From Parietichytrium sp. I65-24A (Eukaryota > Sar > Bigyra > Thraustochytrida > Thraustochytriidae), in the NCBI GenBank assembly GCA_012862575.1, contig BLSF01000005.1, forward strand, positions 868,001 through 932,000: a stretch of 64,000 nucleotides of DNA. Reading direction: 5' to 3'. A program made the translations under genes and the position numbers. Positions 26,818-38,300 of this stretch are shown piece after piece (the stretch's first letter is position 1; each line of letters starts with the position of its first letter). Under the pieces are notes generated by a model, which was not told where the DNA came from, did not search any database, and saw only the letters and a program-made list of their open reading frames with translations.

Positions 26818-26942
26818 CTGGTGTCAGACTTGAGACTTGGCCGACAGAACTGAAACGCGTTCGTTGTCTGAAAACTGCAAGCGATCGCGTAGATTTGCCG
26901 CGTTCGCGTAGCAGAGTAGAGCAGAGCAGCGCAGAAGACACG

Positions 26943-27410
26943 ATGGGTAACGCAGCGGCAACGGGAGTGATGCTGGTGGCAGCTGGTCTCGGCGGAGCCG
27001 CCACAGCCACTCCTTGGTTGGAGGCAGGTTACTGGGAACAGAAAGTGTCGATAACATTGTGGGACGAAGGGTGGGACCTGCTGTGGGATGTGTATACTTT
27101 TGTCGAAGGATCTGATGCCATGGAGACCAAATTCAACGTGATCAAGTACGCCACGCTCGCGGCCACCATCGCGTGCGGTATTTCGCTCGTGCTCAATTTG
27201 GCATCCTTTGGTGGGACCGTCTTAAATAAGACCTCTGGTTTGTGCGCGTTCATTGGATTTGTCAGTGCTGCCATTGCCGCAGCTCTCTTCGTCATCATGT
27301 TCCGTGAGTTTCAGGACTTCTGGGCCATCGGACTTTACCTAGAAGGTGGCTGCGCGGTGGTCGCATTTATTGGTATGATCTTCTCGTGCACGATGAAGCG
27401 CCCCTCGTAA
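26943..27410 (+). CDS. Four-helix membrane protein of unknown function, paralogue 2
   Basis: The product is 155 residues from the conserved MGNAAATG start. It is closely similar to the gene at 24626 through all four helices (VIKYATLAATIACGISLVLN; CAFIGFVSAAIAAALFVIMF). The loop between helices 1 and 2 has changed most (SGLEVSSTLWDEEWEVFWAF against EQKVSITLWDEGWDLLWDV). Near the end GAA (Glu) of paralogue 1 is TAA here, so the protein ends ...KRPS and lacks the six-residue tail, although the following bases still match. Gene 2 also lacks one residue pair in the helix 3-4 loop. Retained frame and Trp pattern suggest both copies are functional. Confidence 0.8.
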   Translation: MGNAAATGVMLVAAGLGGAATATPWLEAGYWEQKVSITLWDEGWDLLWDVYTFVEGSDAMETKFNVIKYATLAATIACGISLVLNLASFGGTVLNKTSGLCAFIGFVSAAIAAALFVIMFREFQDFWAIGLYLEGGCAVVAFIGMIFSCTMKRPS

Positions 27411-27812
27411 AGCCGTCTTATGGCTTAAATTGCGAAGCCGAGCCTCGCGTGCAGTCACAAGAAATTGTTAATCGTTGTGTTTACACTCTCTAAGAATCTC
27501 AAAAAGAAAATCTGTTTTGTGGTGTTGCTTTGTGCCATGGCGCACGTACTTGCTTGTGACCCTCACTTGCGCAAAACTACAACCTTTGTGATTGTGTTGG
27601 AAGACGGCGGCACAAGAGTGCTGAAAGCCAACCTGGCGTGGCTCTTCTCAACGATCAACGACCAAGGCAAGCGAAAAACCCCAAACAATAGAGAAAAGAT
27701 AATTATGTATCTTGAGCGTGAAAACAATAAGTAGTCAGTTGGCGGAGACCTAGTCTTTCTAGAACACCCCTTTGCGAAGAAGCGCTGCGTCGGGCCAAGA
27801 CAATCGATCTGT
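27411..27812. other. Convergent 3' region between paralogue 2 and DRC2
   Basis: The first 155 bp are the duplicated 3' flank. The remainder, to the DRC2 stop, is the part missing from copy A. A small open frame (27465-27734) starts in the conserved 3' flank but has no counterpart frame in copy A; I treat it as UTR or spacer. Confidence 0.5.
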
Positions 27813-29378
27813 CTATCTGGAAAGCATTTTTCCGTTTGCGGCAAGAACCATGGATCCGTCGATGACAGTGGGTTGGCCAGACTTTTGCGCCATCGCACGC
27901 TTCGTGATGTTGACACGTCCATTCACGACAAGCAGAGGATTTGGAGCATCGAGAACGTCGGGCTTGACGGACACACCATCCAGGTACTGCTTCAGTAGCT
28001 GCTGCAGCGCCTGGTTCTCCTGTTGCAAGCGCTCTTTTTCCTTGTCAACTGCCAACTTTGACAGAAGCACCTTATTGAAACGCTTGAAAAAGTTGTCCAG
28101 AGCTGCCCACTCGTCTACGGTCTCCCCGTCAGGCCCGACGATGCGCGCCTCGTTCGCCACTTCAGTCTCGACCTGTTTGATTGGTTCCATGCCTGATTCG
28201 CCTTTTCCGCCCACGGCATTGGCATCATTCACAGTCGAAGATTGGTAGAAAGGCAGGATCTTCTCCTGCTCGGTCTCAAGCTTGCTTGCAAGCTCTGCGT
28301 GCTTAAGAATCCTTTCTGCGAGGTCCAGCTTTTCGCGAATGGTCTTCCGCGACTCCCTCGTGGCCTTGGTAAGATCCGTGAGTCGCCTTGACTGGCGATC
28401 GCGGAACTTGTTCATGCGGCTTTTGAGTTGCAGAAAGTGCTTGGAGATTTGGTCCTTCTCTTCGCGCAGCGCACTGTTGCGCTCCTCACATTCCTTGCTG
28501 TTCTGCGCGATTTTGGTTCGCCAGTGGCTGAGGCTGCCCTGTAGCCTTTCGATTTTGCGAATCTTGGTTTCAATATCTTTGCTCAGCTCCTGATCTTTTC
28601 GCGTGAGAAACTTAAAGTCCTGAGTTCTCTGATCAGTATTCTGCAGATAGTTCAAGTGAGCGCTCTCAAAGTGTCTCTCTAGCTCCTCGATCGTGCTCTC
28701 CAGAGTGATCCGCAAAACATTAATATCTTCTAGGTTCTTGTTGCGAATTTCTTCGCGGGTCTGCTCGTGTTCCTGGCGCGCCTCTGCCTCGCGATCTTGC
28801 TCCTCGGACTCGACAGCAGCTATGATATCGAGCAACTCTTTTCGCTCCGCCTGGTGCTGTTGGTTGATCTGCTCGCGTTCAGAGTTGAACTCTGCTGCGA
28901 TCTCTGAGAGCTGCGACTCAAACTCGTTCTCCAAAGCTAACAGACGGGAGTCCTGGAGGTCAATGAGGCGGTCTATGTTTTGAAGATGGCTTCGAAGAGC
29001 AGTCTGGTATTGGTCTTCCGCTTCTTCGAGGTCACGATCGAGCATTTGAATGATTGCGTCCTTTCTATCCACATCGCGCTCGTGATTTTGCGACAGAACC
29101 TCTATTTCCTTCCTGAGCGACTCCACCTTCGCAAGCCTCATAATTTTCCTCCACTGATTCTGGATCCTCAGCTTGTTCACTTGCGTGTTCTTCAGCTCGC
29201 GTTCCATGTCGCGCATCAGCCTCTCGCGCACCTGCATCGCCATCTTCTTTCGGAGGTCATTTTCGCGCAAGCGCCGCTTCTTATCCTCGGCGGCCTTGTC
29301 CGCTTCCGACAGCTCCGCTTCCTTCTTCCCTTTCTTGCCCTTCTTGCTGCCCTTCACTTCCTTCCCGAGTACGGCCAT
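27813..29378 (-). CDS. DRC2: Dynein regulatory complex subunit 2 (CCDC65/DRC2)
   Basis: The 521-residue protein is nearly all coiled coil and follows the CCDC65 family closely. A Lys-rich start is followed by NQWRKIMRLAKVESLRKEIE, then EVLSQNHERDVDRKDAIIQM, LEEAEDQYQTALRSHLQNID, IRNKNLEDINVLR and DQELSKDIETKIRKIERLQG. Human CCDC65 is 484 residues. DRC2 forms with DRC1 the core of the nexin-dynein regulatory complex that links outer doublets and tunes axonemal dynein. Its presence means the organism builds motile flagella. The gene is intronless and convergent with the four-helix paralogue 2. A fragment of it sits at 25248-25432. A 200-bp minisatellite abuts its 5' side. Confidence 0.93.
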   Translation of the reverse strand: MAVLGKEVKGSKKGKKGKKEAELSEADKAAEDKKRRLRENDLRKKMAMQVRERLMRDMERELKNTQVNKLRIQNQWRKIMRLAKVESLRKEIEVLSQNHERDVDRKDAIIQMLDRDLEEAEDQYQTALRSHLQNIDRLIDLQDSRLLALENEFESQLSEIAAEFNSEREQINQQHQAERKELLDIIAAVESEEQDREAEARQEHEQTREEIRNKNLEDINVLRITLESTIEELERHFESAHLNYLQNTDQRTQDFKFLTRKDQELSKDIETKIRKIERLQGSLSHWRTKIAQNSKECEERNSALREEKDQISKHFLQLKSRMNKFRDRQSRRLTDLTKATRESRKTIREKLDLAERILKHAELASKLETEQEKILPFYQSSTVNDANAVGGKGESGMEPIKQVETEVANEARIVGPDGETVDEWAALDNFFKRFNKVLLSKLAVDKEKERLQQENQALQQLLKQYLDGVSVKPDVLDAPNPLLVVNGRVNITKRAMAQKSGQPTVIDGSMVLAANGKMLSR

Positions 29379-31059
29379 CTTGATCTAGCCGCCCTTGTTC
29401 CTAAAGCAAAGTCGCAAAGTCACAAAGTCGTAAAGTCGCCAAGTCGCCAAGTTGCCAAGTCGCCAAGTTGCCAAGTTGCAAAGTCGCCAAGCCGGAAGTT
29501 GCAAAGTTGCAAGGTTGCCAAGTTACCAAGTTGCAAATTTACCAAGTTACCGAGTTGCAAAAGTTACCAAGTTACCGAGTTGCAAAGTTACCAAGGTACA
29601 TCAACGAGCAACGCGCACAGCACCCGATGTTGGTCCGCTTTCCAAGACCCTCTTCGAGCGACGCCACGCGCTTTGGACCCTGTCTTGCTTCCTATTTCGA
29701 TTGCTTCCTTCTTTTGTTCCTCCATCCAGCTTTAGCCTTACCCGCGTGAACGCCTCCCAACTCGAGTTGCACTTGACTCGAAATTACTCAAGTTACCAAA
29801 TTGCTAATTTACTAATTTACTAATTTACGAGGAGGTCTGGCCAATAATAGTCGCCGCGGCGCGAAGGGGCTCTCTGCGTTCGGTATCATGCGCGGCACAA
29901 CCTGTTGCATAGAGCTTATAGAGATAAATATTTATGAGAGTAGACTTCCCCGGGCAAGCTTGCCGTGCAGTGATACAAGACGCAGCGGAGGGCGAGAGGG
30001 CAAAGCGACGCCAATAATAGCTCAAACGAATTTCCGTAATGATAGTTAGACGCATTATTATTAATACGAAAGCACTGGACTAACAAGTCATGTAGAATTA
30101 TAGCTAGTAACATCTTCTCTCTCGCCAACGGATCTGTCTGTGATGACTGACTGTGAAAGAGAGGATGTTCTTGTTGGATTTCTTCATTTTACTTAATCAT
30201 TTTGGCTGTGAAATGAAAGCTCTTGAACGAGATCTGATATTTGGTTGTAATTATTGTGTAATTTTGGCGGAGGTCCGCGCCAAGCTCTCCAGAATGGGTT
30301 GGTTTTCACTCGGAATGGCTCTCTACTAGTTCGCTGTCAATGGATCTAAAGTTGGCGTCCCTTTTCACTCATTCATAACCTAAAACTTATTAATAAACAG
30401 TTGAACATCTATTGCCTTTCATTGACAGTGAACCCAGTTCATTGAGCAGATAGAGAAGATCCGTTGCTGGGAAATGAACTTTGAAACGAGCTTTCTCTCT
30501 ACCAGTTTGAGAAACTCAGCTGCATATCCATTCTCTTTCCTGGTTTCGGGCTCGCGTTGCATTTGCTGCCAAGCACGGAGTAGTGTTTGCCCGTTCCGGA
30601 AATGTATTGGACCAGGCTGTCTTGCGGTGGTGGATCCGTGGCATTTACGCAGACACGCTCCGACGTCTCGGAATAGAATAGCGCAGCAAAGCACTGCACG
30701 TTCTCTAAGCTTTCGTGGAATGCGGGAATGTAAAGCGAAGTCGAGCATGGCAGCAGGTATAAGGCAAGTGGCCGGGTATAGATAGTACTGCGACATGTGG
30801 AGCGTGACACGTTTTACGACAACGAGAAAGCCTTCGAGCTAGATAGAAAGTTTTTGTTTGCGAATCGGAGACCGAATTGGCGTTCCCGGCGGTTATTTAT
30901 CCAGCGTTAGTATACGTTGGTCAAGACGAAGTCGCGGTGACAGTCTTTGTTATATTGTACTGCGTGACTATCCATCGCCTTGACCGTGAGTGAGTTGAGG
31001 ATGTATGCTAACCTAGTTAGTTCTCGAGTCGCAGGCGCGCCGGGGGAAAAGGACTTAGC
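29379..31059. other. Intergenic region between DRC2 and a coiled-coil gene (divergent)
   Basis: Both neighbours are transcribed away from this spacer. It contains the AAGTTGCCA-type minisatellite (29403-29595), ATTTACTA repeats near 29797-29830 and a 160-bp GC-rich segment between 11-bp direct repeats (29840-30020). On the minus strand at 30419-30810 two overlapping open frames of 103 and 125 codons occur; neither is recognisable, so I do not call a gene. Confidence 0.5.
29403..29595. repeat. AAGTTGCCA-type minisatellite, about 9-10 bp unit
   Basis: Some 19 degenerate units (AAAGTCGCA, CAAGTCGC, CAAGTTGC, CAAGTTAC) begin 25 bp upstream of the DRC2 start codon. The unit drifts steadily from left to right, as expected from array growth by slippage. 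It occupies the place of the DRC2 promoter or 5' leader. Confidence 0.9.
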
Positions 31060-32397
31060 ATGCAGCCAAGTTTCGGAAGCGCAGAGCAAAACTCTAAACC
31101 AAGTGGCCTCAGCGACGTGTGTCCCTGCATGCAACCCGTTCAGCAAGGAGGAATGGAAGCCGGTTGCCCGGTCGCTATAGCGCAAAGCAGTTCTGGCCTG
31201 CACAAGTGCGACAGCGAGCTGGAGGATCGAGTTGAGGAAGAGGAGGTAAAGTTCGACCCAGGCGAAGACGAAGACGAAGGCGATGGCGATAGCGATCAAG
31301 ATGATGCAGGGGAGGAGTGGCAACCAGAGCTCCAGCTGGAGCCACTAAGCCCCACGGGAAATCACGCTGAGGAGCTCGCGGAACTTGACGAGCTCCATTT
31401 GAAAGCAGATATCAGTTTCCTGGAAAAACACGACCTTCTCGAGCTAGACCAGGAGATGAGCCAGATAGACAAGTATGATGGTTCCCCATTGAACATCTCG
31501 GCTTCAATACAAAGCGAAGGTAGGCGTCTGCAGCTCCGTGTCGGATTTCTGGAGTCGCGCTGCGAAGAGCTCCAGGAGCGCGTCTTGCAAGCAGAGCTGG
31601 AGAAACAACGAGCCCTTGTTCAGCTTGAGGAGCAGAACAAAGTGTCATCGATGCTAGAGCAGATCACTCAGGCGTGCGTCTCGCTCACTTCAAATGGCCA
31701 GGGACAAGCACCAGCGGGAACGGAGAACGATGGTCGGCAAGCGGAGGCTTTGGAGGCCCAGCTTGCTGAAATGACCCGTCGCCTGGCTGTGGCCGAGAGC
31801 GAAAAGCTGCATCTTGCAAACAAGCTGGAGAGTGCGGAGAGGTACAGCGAGGCGTGTCGTCGTGAGTACCAAGGCTCTATTCTTAACTTGCGGCAGCAGA
31901 TGGAGGAGAGTAATCGCCAGCGGCAAGAGCTCGTTCAGCAACGCTTAGCAGACCGCGAGGTCCAGGTGAAGATCCTCAACGAGGAGCTTGCGATGGAACG
32001 CAAAGGTCGAAACGCGCTCGAGAATCGCGCGCAGCAGCTGGAGCGGCAAAACGTCGACTTGGCAGCCAAGTTTGCCGGCGCCCAGCGCGAAAACTCCGAT
32101 CTTAGCGAAAGCTTGGGAGAGGCTCAAATGGAGCTCGCAAAAGTCAAGGTGGAGCTGGCAGCACGCCGGTCGGATGAAGATGACATTATTGCAAGGCTTG
32201 AGCACCAAGCTCGTTCAATGGCGCTGGAGGTCCCACCATCGGTATCTCTGGACTCAGAGCGGATGTATGGCCCAGAGCAAGTGGCTGGGGCCCCAGCCAA
32301 GCCAAAGCGCGGAGCAGAGTCAAGCGCGTGGGGAATGGGCTGGTTTTCTGGTAGCGCGAGAGCAAACACCAAGAAAGCGTCAGCAAACCAGGAATAG
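31060..32397 (+). CDS. Coiled-coil protein of unknown function
   Basis: The 445-residue product has an acidic N-terminal part (residues about 55-90, with DEDEGDGDSDQDD) and then a long alpha-helical coiled coil (about 145-385). Heptad-like runs include LQLRVGFLESRCEELQERVL, LEAQLAEMTRRLAVAESEKL and NRAQQLERQNVDLAAKFAGA. The Gly/Ser-rich tail ends in SAWGMGWFSGSARANTKKAS. Met32 (MEAGCPV) is an alternative start and would remove a Cys-containing leader. There is no membrane helix. I do not recognise the family; golgin- or centrosome-like scaffolds look similar, but coiled coils alone do not identify them. Confidence 0.75.
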   Translation: MQPSFGSAEQNSKPSGLSDVCPCMQPVQQGGMEAGCPVAIAQSSSGLHKCDSELEDRVEEEEVKFDPGEDEDEGDGDSDQDDAGEEWQPELQLEPLSPTGNHAEELAELDELHLKADISFLEKHDLLELDQEMSQIDKYDGSPLNISASIQSEGRRLQLRVGFLESRCEELQERVLQAELEKQRALVQLEEQNKVSSMLEQITQACVSLTSNGQGQAPAGTENDGRQAEALEAQLAEMTRRLAVAESEKLHLANKLESAERYSEACRREYQGSILNLRQQMEESNRQRQELVQQRLADREVQVKILNEELAMERKGRNALENRAQQLERQNVDLAAKFAGAQRENSDLSESLGEAQMELAKVKVELAARRSDEDDIIARLEHQARSMALEVPPSVSLDSERMYGPEQVAGAPAKPKRGAESSAWGMGWFSGSARANTKKASANQE

Positions 32398-35300
32398 TTG
32401 AATGTACATGAAATTTATTTGTTTCCTCTTGTTCCATCCTCTCCTTCCCCTTTTGAGGTTCCCAGCTTGAGGAAAGGTCGTCCTCTCTTTTCTCTTTTTT
32501 TGATTGATTCATCCCAAGCTCGGACATCTGACGGCACGAGGATCGCGTCCAGGTGCGTTGAAGCGAAGATTCGGTCAAGCGCGTGCACGACACACTTTCC
32601 TACAAGAGCCTAAACGTCCTGACTGTACCGGTAGACAGCCAAATCCTACTTCCCTGGACCGCCGAGAACGGGCTATGTGAGATATGTGAGGGTCGGGAGC
32701 TCACTTTGCCACATCTTGTCCAGGACTACCGGTACCTTCTGCAAGACGGTCGGGGATCTAGTTGGAGAGGGGATTTGACCAAAAGTTGTCACGCCTATAG
32801 AGAGAAAGACATAACAATCGAGTAAATATCGAACTTTTACCCGTGCGTAAATAAGTCCTCGTGACGGAAATGTCGCTAAGACGCGGCTATCAAGATGGCC
32901 TATGTAGGAAATTTTAAACCATACGGACCACATTATGATATTGTTAAATTGAATTTTCCACAAATATCTTAAAAAAATTGAAAAAAGAACTTCGTCGGAA
33001 TTCCTTGAGACGTGGGCGTGACAGAAAAGAAACCCCTATGAAACATTACATAGAAAAAAAGTTCATAACAATCGTGTATTGATGTGTAGCAAGATGTGAG
33101 ATTCCCTTCTATGATTATGCGTGGCGAATCTTACACTGATGTCAAGTCAACGAAAAATGCACTCCCTTGTTCACATCTCTTTAGCTTTCAATTCTCAAAC
33201 TTCGATTTAAGGTTGGCTGGAGGACGTGGAATGACATTCAACGCGCAATAGCTCGCAGAGCTCTCTTTCAGAGCCTGACACCATAGGGGCTTCCGATTCT
33301 CTCTAAAGTGCTAACCGCGAAGGTTGGTTCTTGCAAAAGGCGCGTTTCGGCCCCTGGAACTCGGTTCCCTGAGCGAAAACTTTGCGCAACGAGACTTGTT
33401 AGTTCCTGCGTCGGCAGGGGTGCAAATCAGATCAAAAATGCGAGTTGGGGCTCTATTTCCCGTGAATGGAGACAAAATTCACTGGGTATTGTGAAACGCG
33501 CAGAACCAAAAAATTGATGTTTTTTTTAAACGAACAACTCAAGCATCATTTAGACGTGAACGGAAGAATGCGTATTTGTTCCCTCAGGAGCAAAATGAAC
33601 CTCAGAGAAGTTTTAAACAAAAACATGGTCTATCTTAGTCAAGCAGTATATACTCCTGCGTGACATGCGGCCTTGTTTAACCCCTGAAGATAGATTCCCC
33701 ACCTGCAAGACCGGCCGATTGCTGTTCAGGAATACCTTCTTCAAGATTGGCTGCGCTGTTGTTCGAGTACTGTACCACAGCAATCCACGCCCCATAGTCC
33801 ATTCCCAGCGAGCGCATCATCGCCGACGCATTCTAGCCGTATTCCACGATCATCTTGACGAATGAACAATCACTTCACAGTCAGCAAAAAACGCCAAGGC
33901 CGTCGATCCTTAATTGAAAGTCTTGCAATGCCATCGTGGGACATGCGCTCGTGGCTAAACAAAAGCCGTCATCAACACCAACCGCAGTTTTCACCACTTG
34001 CAAAACCATTTCAGTTGTACAAACTCACAGTCAGTACCGGTACACACCTTTGCCTGGAGCTGTCAGCCACCTTCACCTTACAGTTAACGAATTTCACCAA
34101 GCAAAAGCTGCTCAACTTTTGTTTACAGTGAATGAATCAACCAAACTCACATCAACGAAAGCTATGTCGTACTGAGTACTTCTTCGTCGGGCAAGCATGT
34201 GCTCAAAATCAGAAAAGTCAGAGCATTCGAGCAGACTCAGATATGACCCGCCGACTAGCGCTTGGCTGCCTGCAACTGTAGCACTGGCGCGCAATTTTGT
34301 GCTTGCGGACGACTTGAGGGACATGCCAGTGTAGCGCGCGGCAGAAAAAGACACGATGCTTTTGTGCTTTTCCTTCAGAGTTGAGAATTGGCTTTTGTAA
34401 ACTATCAGTGTCAATGAGTCGATGAGTCGATTAATAATTTTGTACTTGTATCTTCGTGCGAGGTTTTACCTTTCACCTGAAGTTATGTTATTGTCGGCGA
34501 ACAAGACCAAATGCCAACTTTGTGAACTCGGACTCATTCACCGCTCTGACCTTTCGTGTCCAAAACTTTTCATTGTGAGTAGACTAAAATTGATTTTACA
34601 CTGCTTTTTATTTTTGAGCAGAAATCGAAGTGGAAGCGGCATACTTTGCAGTTGTAGGCTAGCACCCCAAAGCTCCGAAGAGATCGTGTCAATCAATCAC
34701 CAGATTCACTGACGAAGTCACTGAAGCCACAGCTTTGGTGTCCTCTGATGAGAAGCAAAAACAAGCAAACAAACAAAGATTGTGGGAACAAATAAACGAG
34801 AAGTTGAACAAACAACAGCAATTTTGTAACTCGCACGCCACGCCACAAAACCTTTTTGAAGCAAAGCGTTCGCCGACTCTATCGATGTGAGATGGTATGA
34901 GATGCTGTGAGATGCTGTGAGGACGGAAAGCGAGAGGGTCACTACTGCGCTTCGCACAAACAACTCACAGCCACAAACTCCACAAACTACAAACCCTACA
35001 AACACCACTCATTTAAAACTCATTTCCATTCTCGTCTTGGCGCCTAAACTTATTTACCCTCTCTTACTTTCGGTCGTGAATTATTGGTACCTGTTCACAC
35101 ATTTACTTTGCAAGATCATCACATTCAAACTTCTTTCATGAAGTTGAAAAACAAATTGCGGGATTCAGGAAATTCATTTCAATTTAGAGTCAAAAGCGAA
35201 TTTTGCATTTTGAATTTTGAGTTTTTAATTGTCAAGAAATTTTCGCGAGGACGCCAAAGGTTTGTTTGAGCGACAAAGAAGAATAAAGTGCGAAAAAAGT

Positions 35301-38300
35301 GTGCGACACGAGGATGAGGACGGTGGTCGCTCTCTACCCCCCGGTGGGTTCGGGAAGCTGAAACTTGTCTCAGAGTGTGGAGGCTCGTGCACGCGAAGGG
35401 GGGTACAGGGCGTCACGTTCCGCACTATTTTGAGGCGAAAGTTGGAACCTCCAAATTGATGCGAAAGGTGCCTAATGCCCCGAAATGTGTCGAGAAATTA
35501 CGACTGCGGGGCGCATGAGGGGGTAGAAAGCACCTTTGTTGCGATTGATGGCAAGTTCCGATACTATAGTTTAAACTAGGTGACTCCAATTCGCTGTACC
35601 TTCGATTAGATAATAACAGACTCCATTTTTTCGTCGGCTCAAGCACAGCATCAACACTAGGTTTTGTTTGATGACCCACTTCCGTCAAACTGCTTCTCTG
35701 CCTAACCAGACTTACCTCCGCCTCTAATTTAGACTCCCTATTCGACCTCACCGCACTCCTACTACTTTCCTAACTTCTTATTATACCAATCGGTAGTACC
35801 CGAGGTCTTATAGTCTCCAGGGTACCGGGAAAGGTAGAAGAAAGACGAGTTGGAACTAGTGCACGATAACCCTGGGTTGGCGTTCGGGAATGGACAAAAC
35901 TTGTCGGCGATGCAAATGCATCGACTGCCAGAATAATAAATAATGAAAGATGATATCTTGGTTGACCGTGCCACGGCGAGTGAAGCAGAGAGGTCGGGCG
36001 GAAAGCTTCTGCTTTTTCTTTTTCAGTCCATCCGTGCCCAGCCACGAGCCCACGAAGATAAGCTTTCGATCGCAGCGTTGTTGTTAACTCATCTAAAAAG
36101 TCGCGGGAAATAGTCAGCGTGCTGGCGAATCTGGCGAACGCATCGTAAATCTACACTGCAACTTGGTGCGAATCTATAGCACGCGCTTCGTCCAGTTCCA
36201 CACAGACAATCAAACGATCACAGTCCTCCTTGGCACGTGAGACTACGTGAGACTTGTCAGCAGTACCTGCACCATTTTATTTATCGTATCGACAACTTCT
36301 CGTACTTTCCTTGCTTTGAGTTCTCATGCATGCTCACTTTTGCAATCTGCTTGCATTTGCATCCACTGTCAAATTGATGAGTTGCTGGTGCAGTGTGAGC
36401 TCCTTCGCCAGGATTCAGAGATTCAGAAAGCGGAATTATGGAATGGCGCCCGTCCGTTAATTTTAAGTTGTCTCTCAAGACGCTGCATGCGAAGCTGTTC
36501 AGTTTGCCTTCAAGTTGCCAAGTTCAAGTTTGTTTATACCGTGCTGAGTACTGACAGTGAGTACTGAGTGCCCGTACTGAGTGCTGGTAAAAGCCTTCCT
36601 TCCCGCTCTCTCGCTCACTCGCTCACTCGCGCGTGTCGCTGGCTACCCACTGCAGCCCGCAGTTGCTGTAGTTGCAGAGAGACAGGGACAAGGCAGTCTG
36701 GATGACTTCGTTGTCTTCGTTGATTGAGAACTTAACAGATCAAGCAAAGATAGTTGCAGGCACGGTGGAAACGTGGTCGAAACAGAGAAAAAGACAGTAT
36801 AGGTGTATTACGCGCACGTAGTGTACATGTGAGGTACTGAGAACACGGTGCACTGGCTAGAGTAGCTTGCCGGCGAGACTAAAGAAGTGGCGCAAGGGTT
36901 GAATTGGGTCGCTCGCCTGGACGCTCTGAGATCTCAGAGATGCGATCTTGCTGTTCAGTTGAGTGGACGTACAGCGACTGCGCTCTTTCCGCCCTGGGAT
37001 CCCTGGGAGCTGCTTGCCAAGTGAGCTGAGCGTCCAACTGCAATGCTCAGTCAGAGACTATTGAAAAAGTGTCATGCCGACGCGAACTAAAACAAGCCAT
37101 GGAAGTAGCTGATAAATGCAAAGTGCAGTACATATACACTAGCTTACTTTGTAACGAAGCCATAGTTCGAATGTATCTTCCCATCCGCCCCCTCCCTCCC
37201 TCCCTCAATCTTCACAAACTCGTAAGCTCTCGAGATCAAATTGATCTCGATCTTTGATTTCAAGACGATTTTCGATCGGAAAGAAAAAAGGAAAGAAAGA
37301 AACAAGTCAAAGCGGAATTCGGAAAATTCGGAAAGGGAGTCATCGCAATCGTGCGAGCCTTGCGATTTGGAGTTTTTTCAAAAGTCAACTTCCACCCCAT
37401 AATGCCCCACCTACCGAAAAATTAGCCCAAAGTGTCCATGCGTTTACAGTTACACTTCCACTTACACTTAGTGTAGAGCAGCACACACCACAAAGCCCCG
37501 AGATCTGTGAGAGTTTTCACTCATAGCATTCAAGCAAGTTGGCTACTGGGACCCCAAAGGGAACTACTTCAGTAACTTTTTGTTTTGTTTTGTTTTGGCG
37601 AGTTGAAGAATAAATAAATCGTTGACGCTATACCTTCGCAAGACAAGAAGAAATGATGGGGAAATGCGGAAATGATGGATGGAAATACAAGGATACACTT
37701 TCGGAAATGAGAAGTGGCTTGTCAGCGAAATAGCAAAATTCAAAATTCAATGAACAACAAACAAAAACTTTCGTGCGTAATACTAAGACAAAACTAGCTA
37801 GCTAGTTCTCCCGCTCGCGCCTGTCGATGTTACGCCTATCAATAGGACTGGCATAGGTCGGCACAGCTTGATTGCAGTCTCGCTCGCAACGCAAAAGCAG
37901 GCAAATTTTGTCCTCGCGAGCTGCATCGGTCGGTCTCACCATTTCCCTTAGGTACCCACGTATGCAGCTTTCGAAACGGGATTAGCTAGGCGCCGTTCTA
38001 TCGGAACCGTGCAGCACGGGAGGAAGGAAGAGGTACATGATGGGCAGCCAATCCGGTTCTCGCCACTAGAACCAGGCTTTGGGCACTGAGCTGTTCTTCT
38101 TCGACGTCTGAGACGTGGATTTTATACAGCTAAATAGATAAATTCAACAATATTTCGTGTTGGTTTGAAATTTCAGAGCGATACAATGCCCTATTTAGTG
38201 TAAAATAGCTTCAGGTTCTTCACTGCGCTGGAAAAAATTGGACACGCACCTCACTTTTGCAAAGAAGCCACTGTAGGCAGTGAATCTTACTATTTGCTCT

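Larger units (their letters stand above)
25115..26942. other. Spacer between the two four-helix genes: 3' flank, DRC2 fragment, duplicated upstream unit
   Basis: 25115-25247 is the 3' flank of paralogue 1 and matches 27411-27566. After the DRC2 fragment, 25435 onward repeats 23631 onward. About 26231-26640 is an insertion of roughly 400 bp absent from copy A, and 26660-26817 is an expanded ATTGATC satellite where copy A has only a few units. No further gene is seen. Confidence 0.7.
25435..28720. repeat. Segmental tandem duplication, copy B
   Basis: Copy B keeps the full order: upstream unit, four-helix gene, 3' flank, then the 3' half of DRC2. Copy A lacks the part equivalent to about 27567-28533. 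The repeat boundary on the right is seen by comparison with the end of the DRC2 fragment in copy A (equivalent to 28718). Confidence 0.75.

Noticed and set aside
27465-27734. 89-codon plus-strand frame after paralogue 2
   Set aside because: Starts in the duplicated 3' flank but the frame is not kept in copy A; probably UTR or spacer.
28980-29735. 251-codon plus-strand frame
   Set aside because: Antisense to DRC2 and continuing into the upstream minisatellite.
30419-30810. Two overlapping minus-strand frames of 125 and 103 codons
   Set aside because: Both look somewhat protein-like but overlap in different frames and match nothing I recognise; not called.
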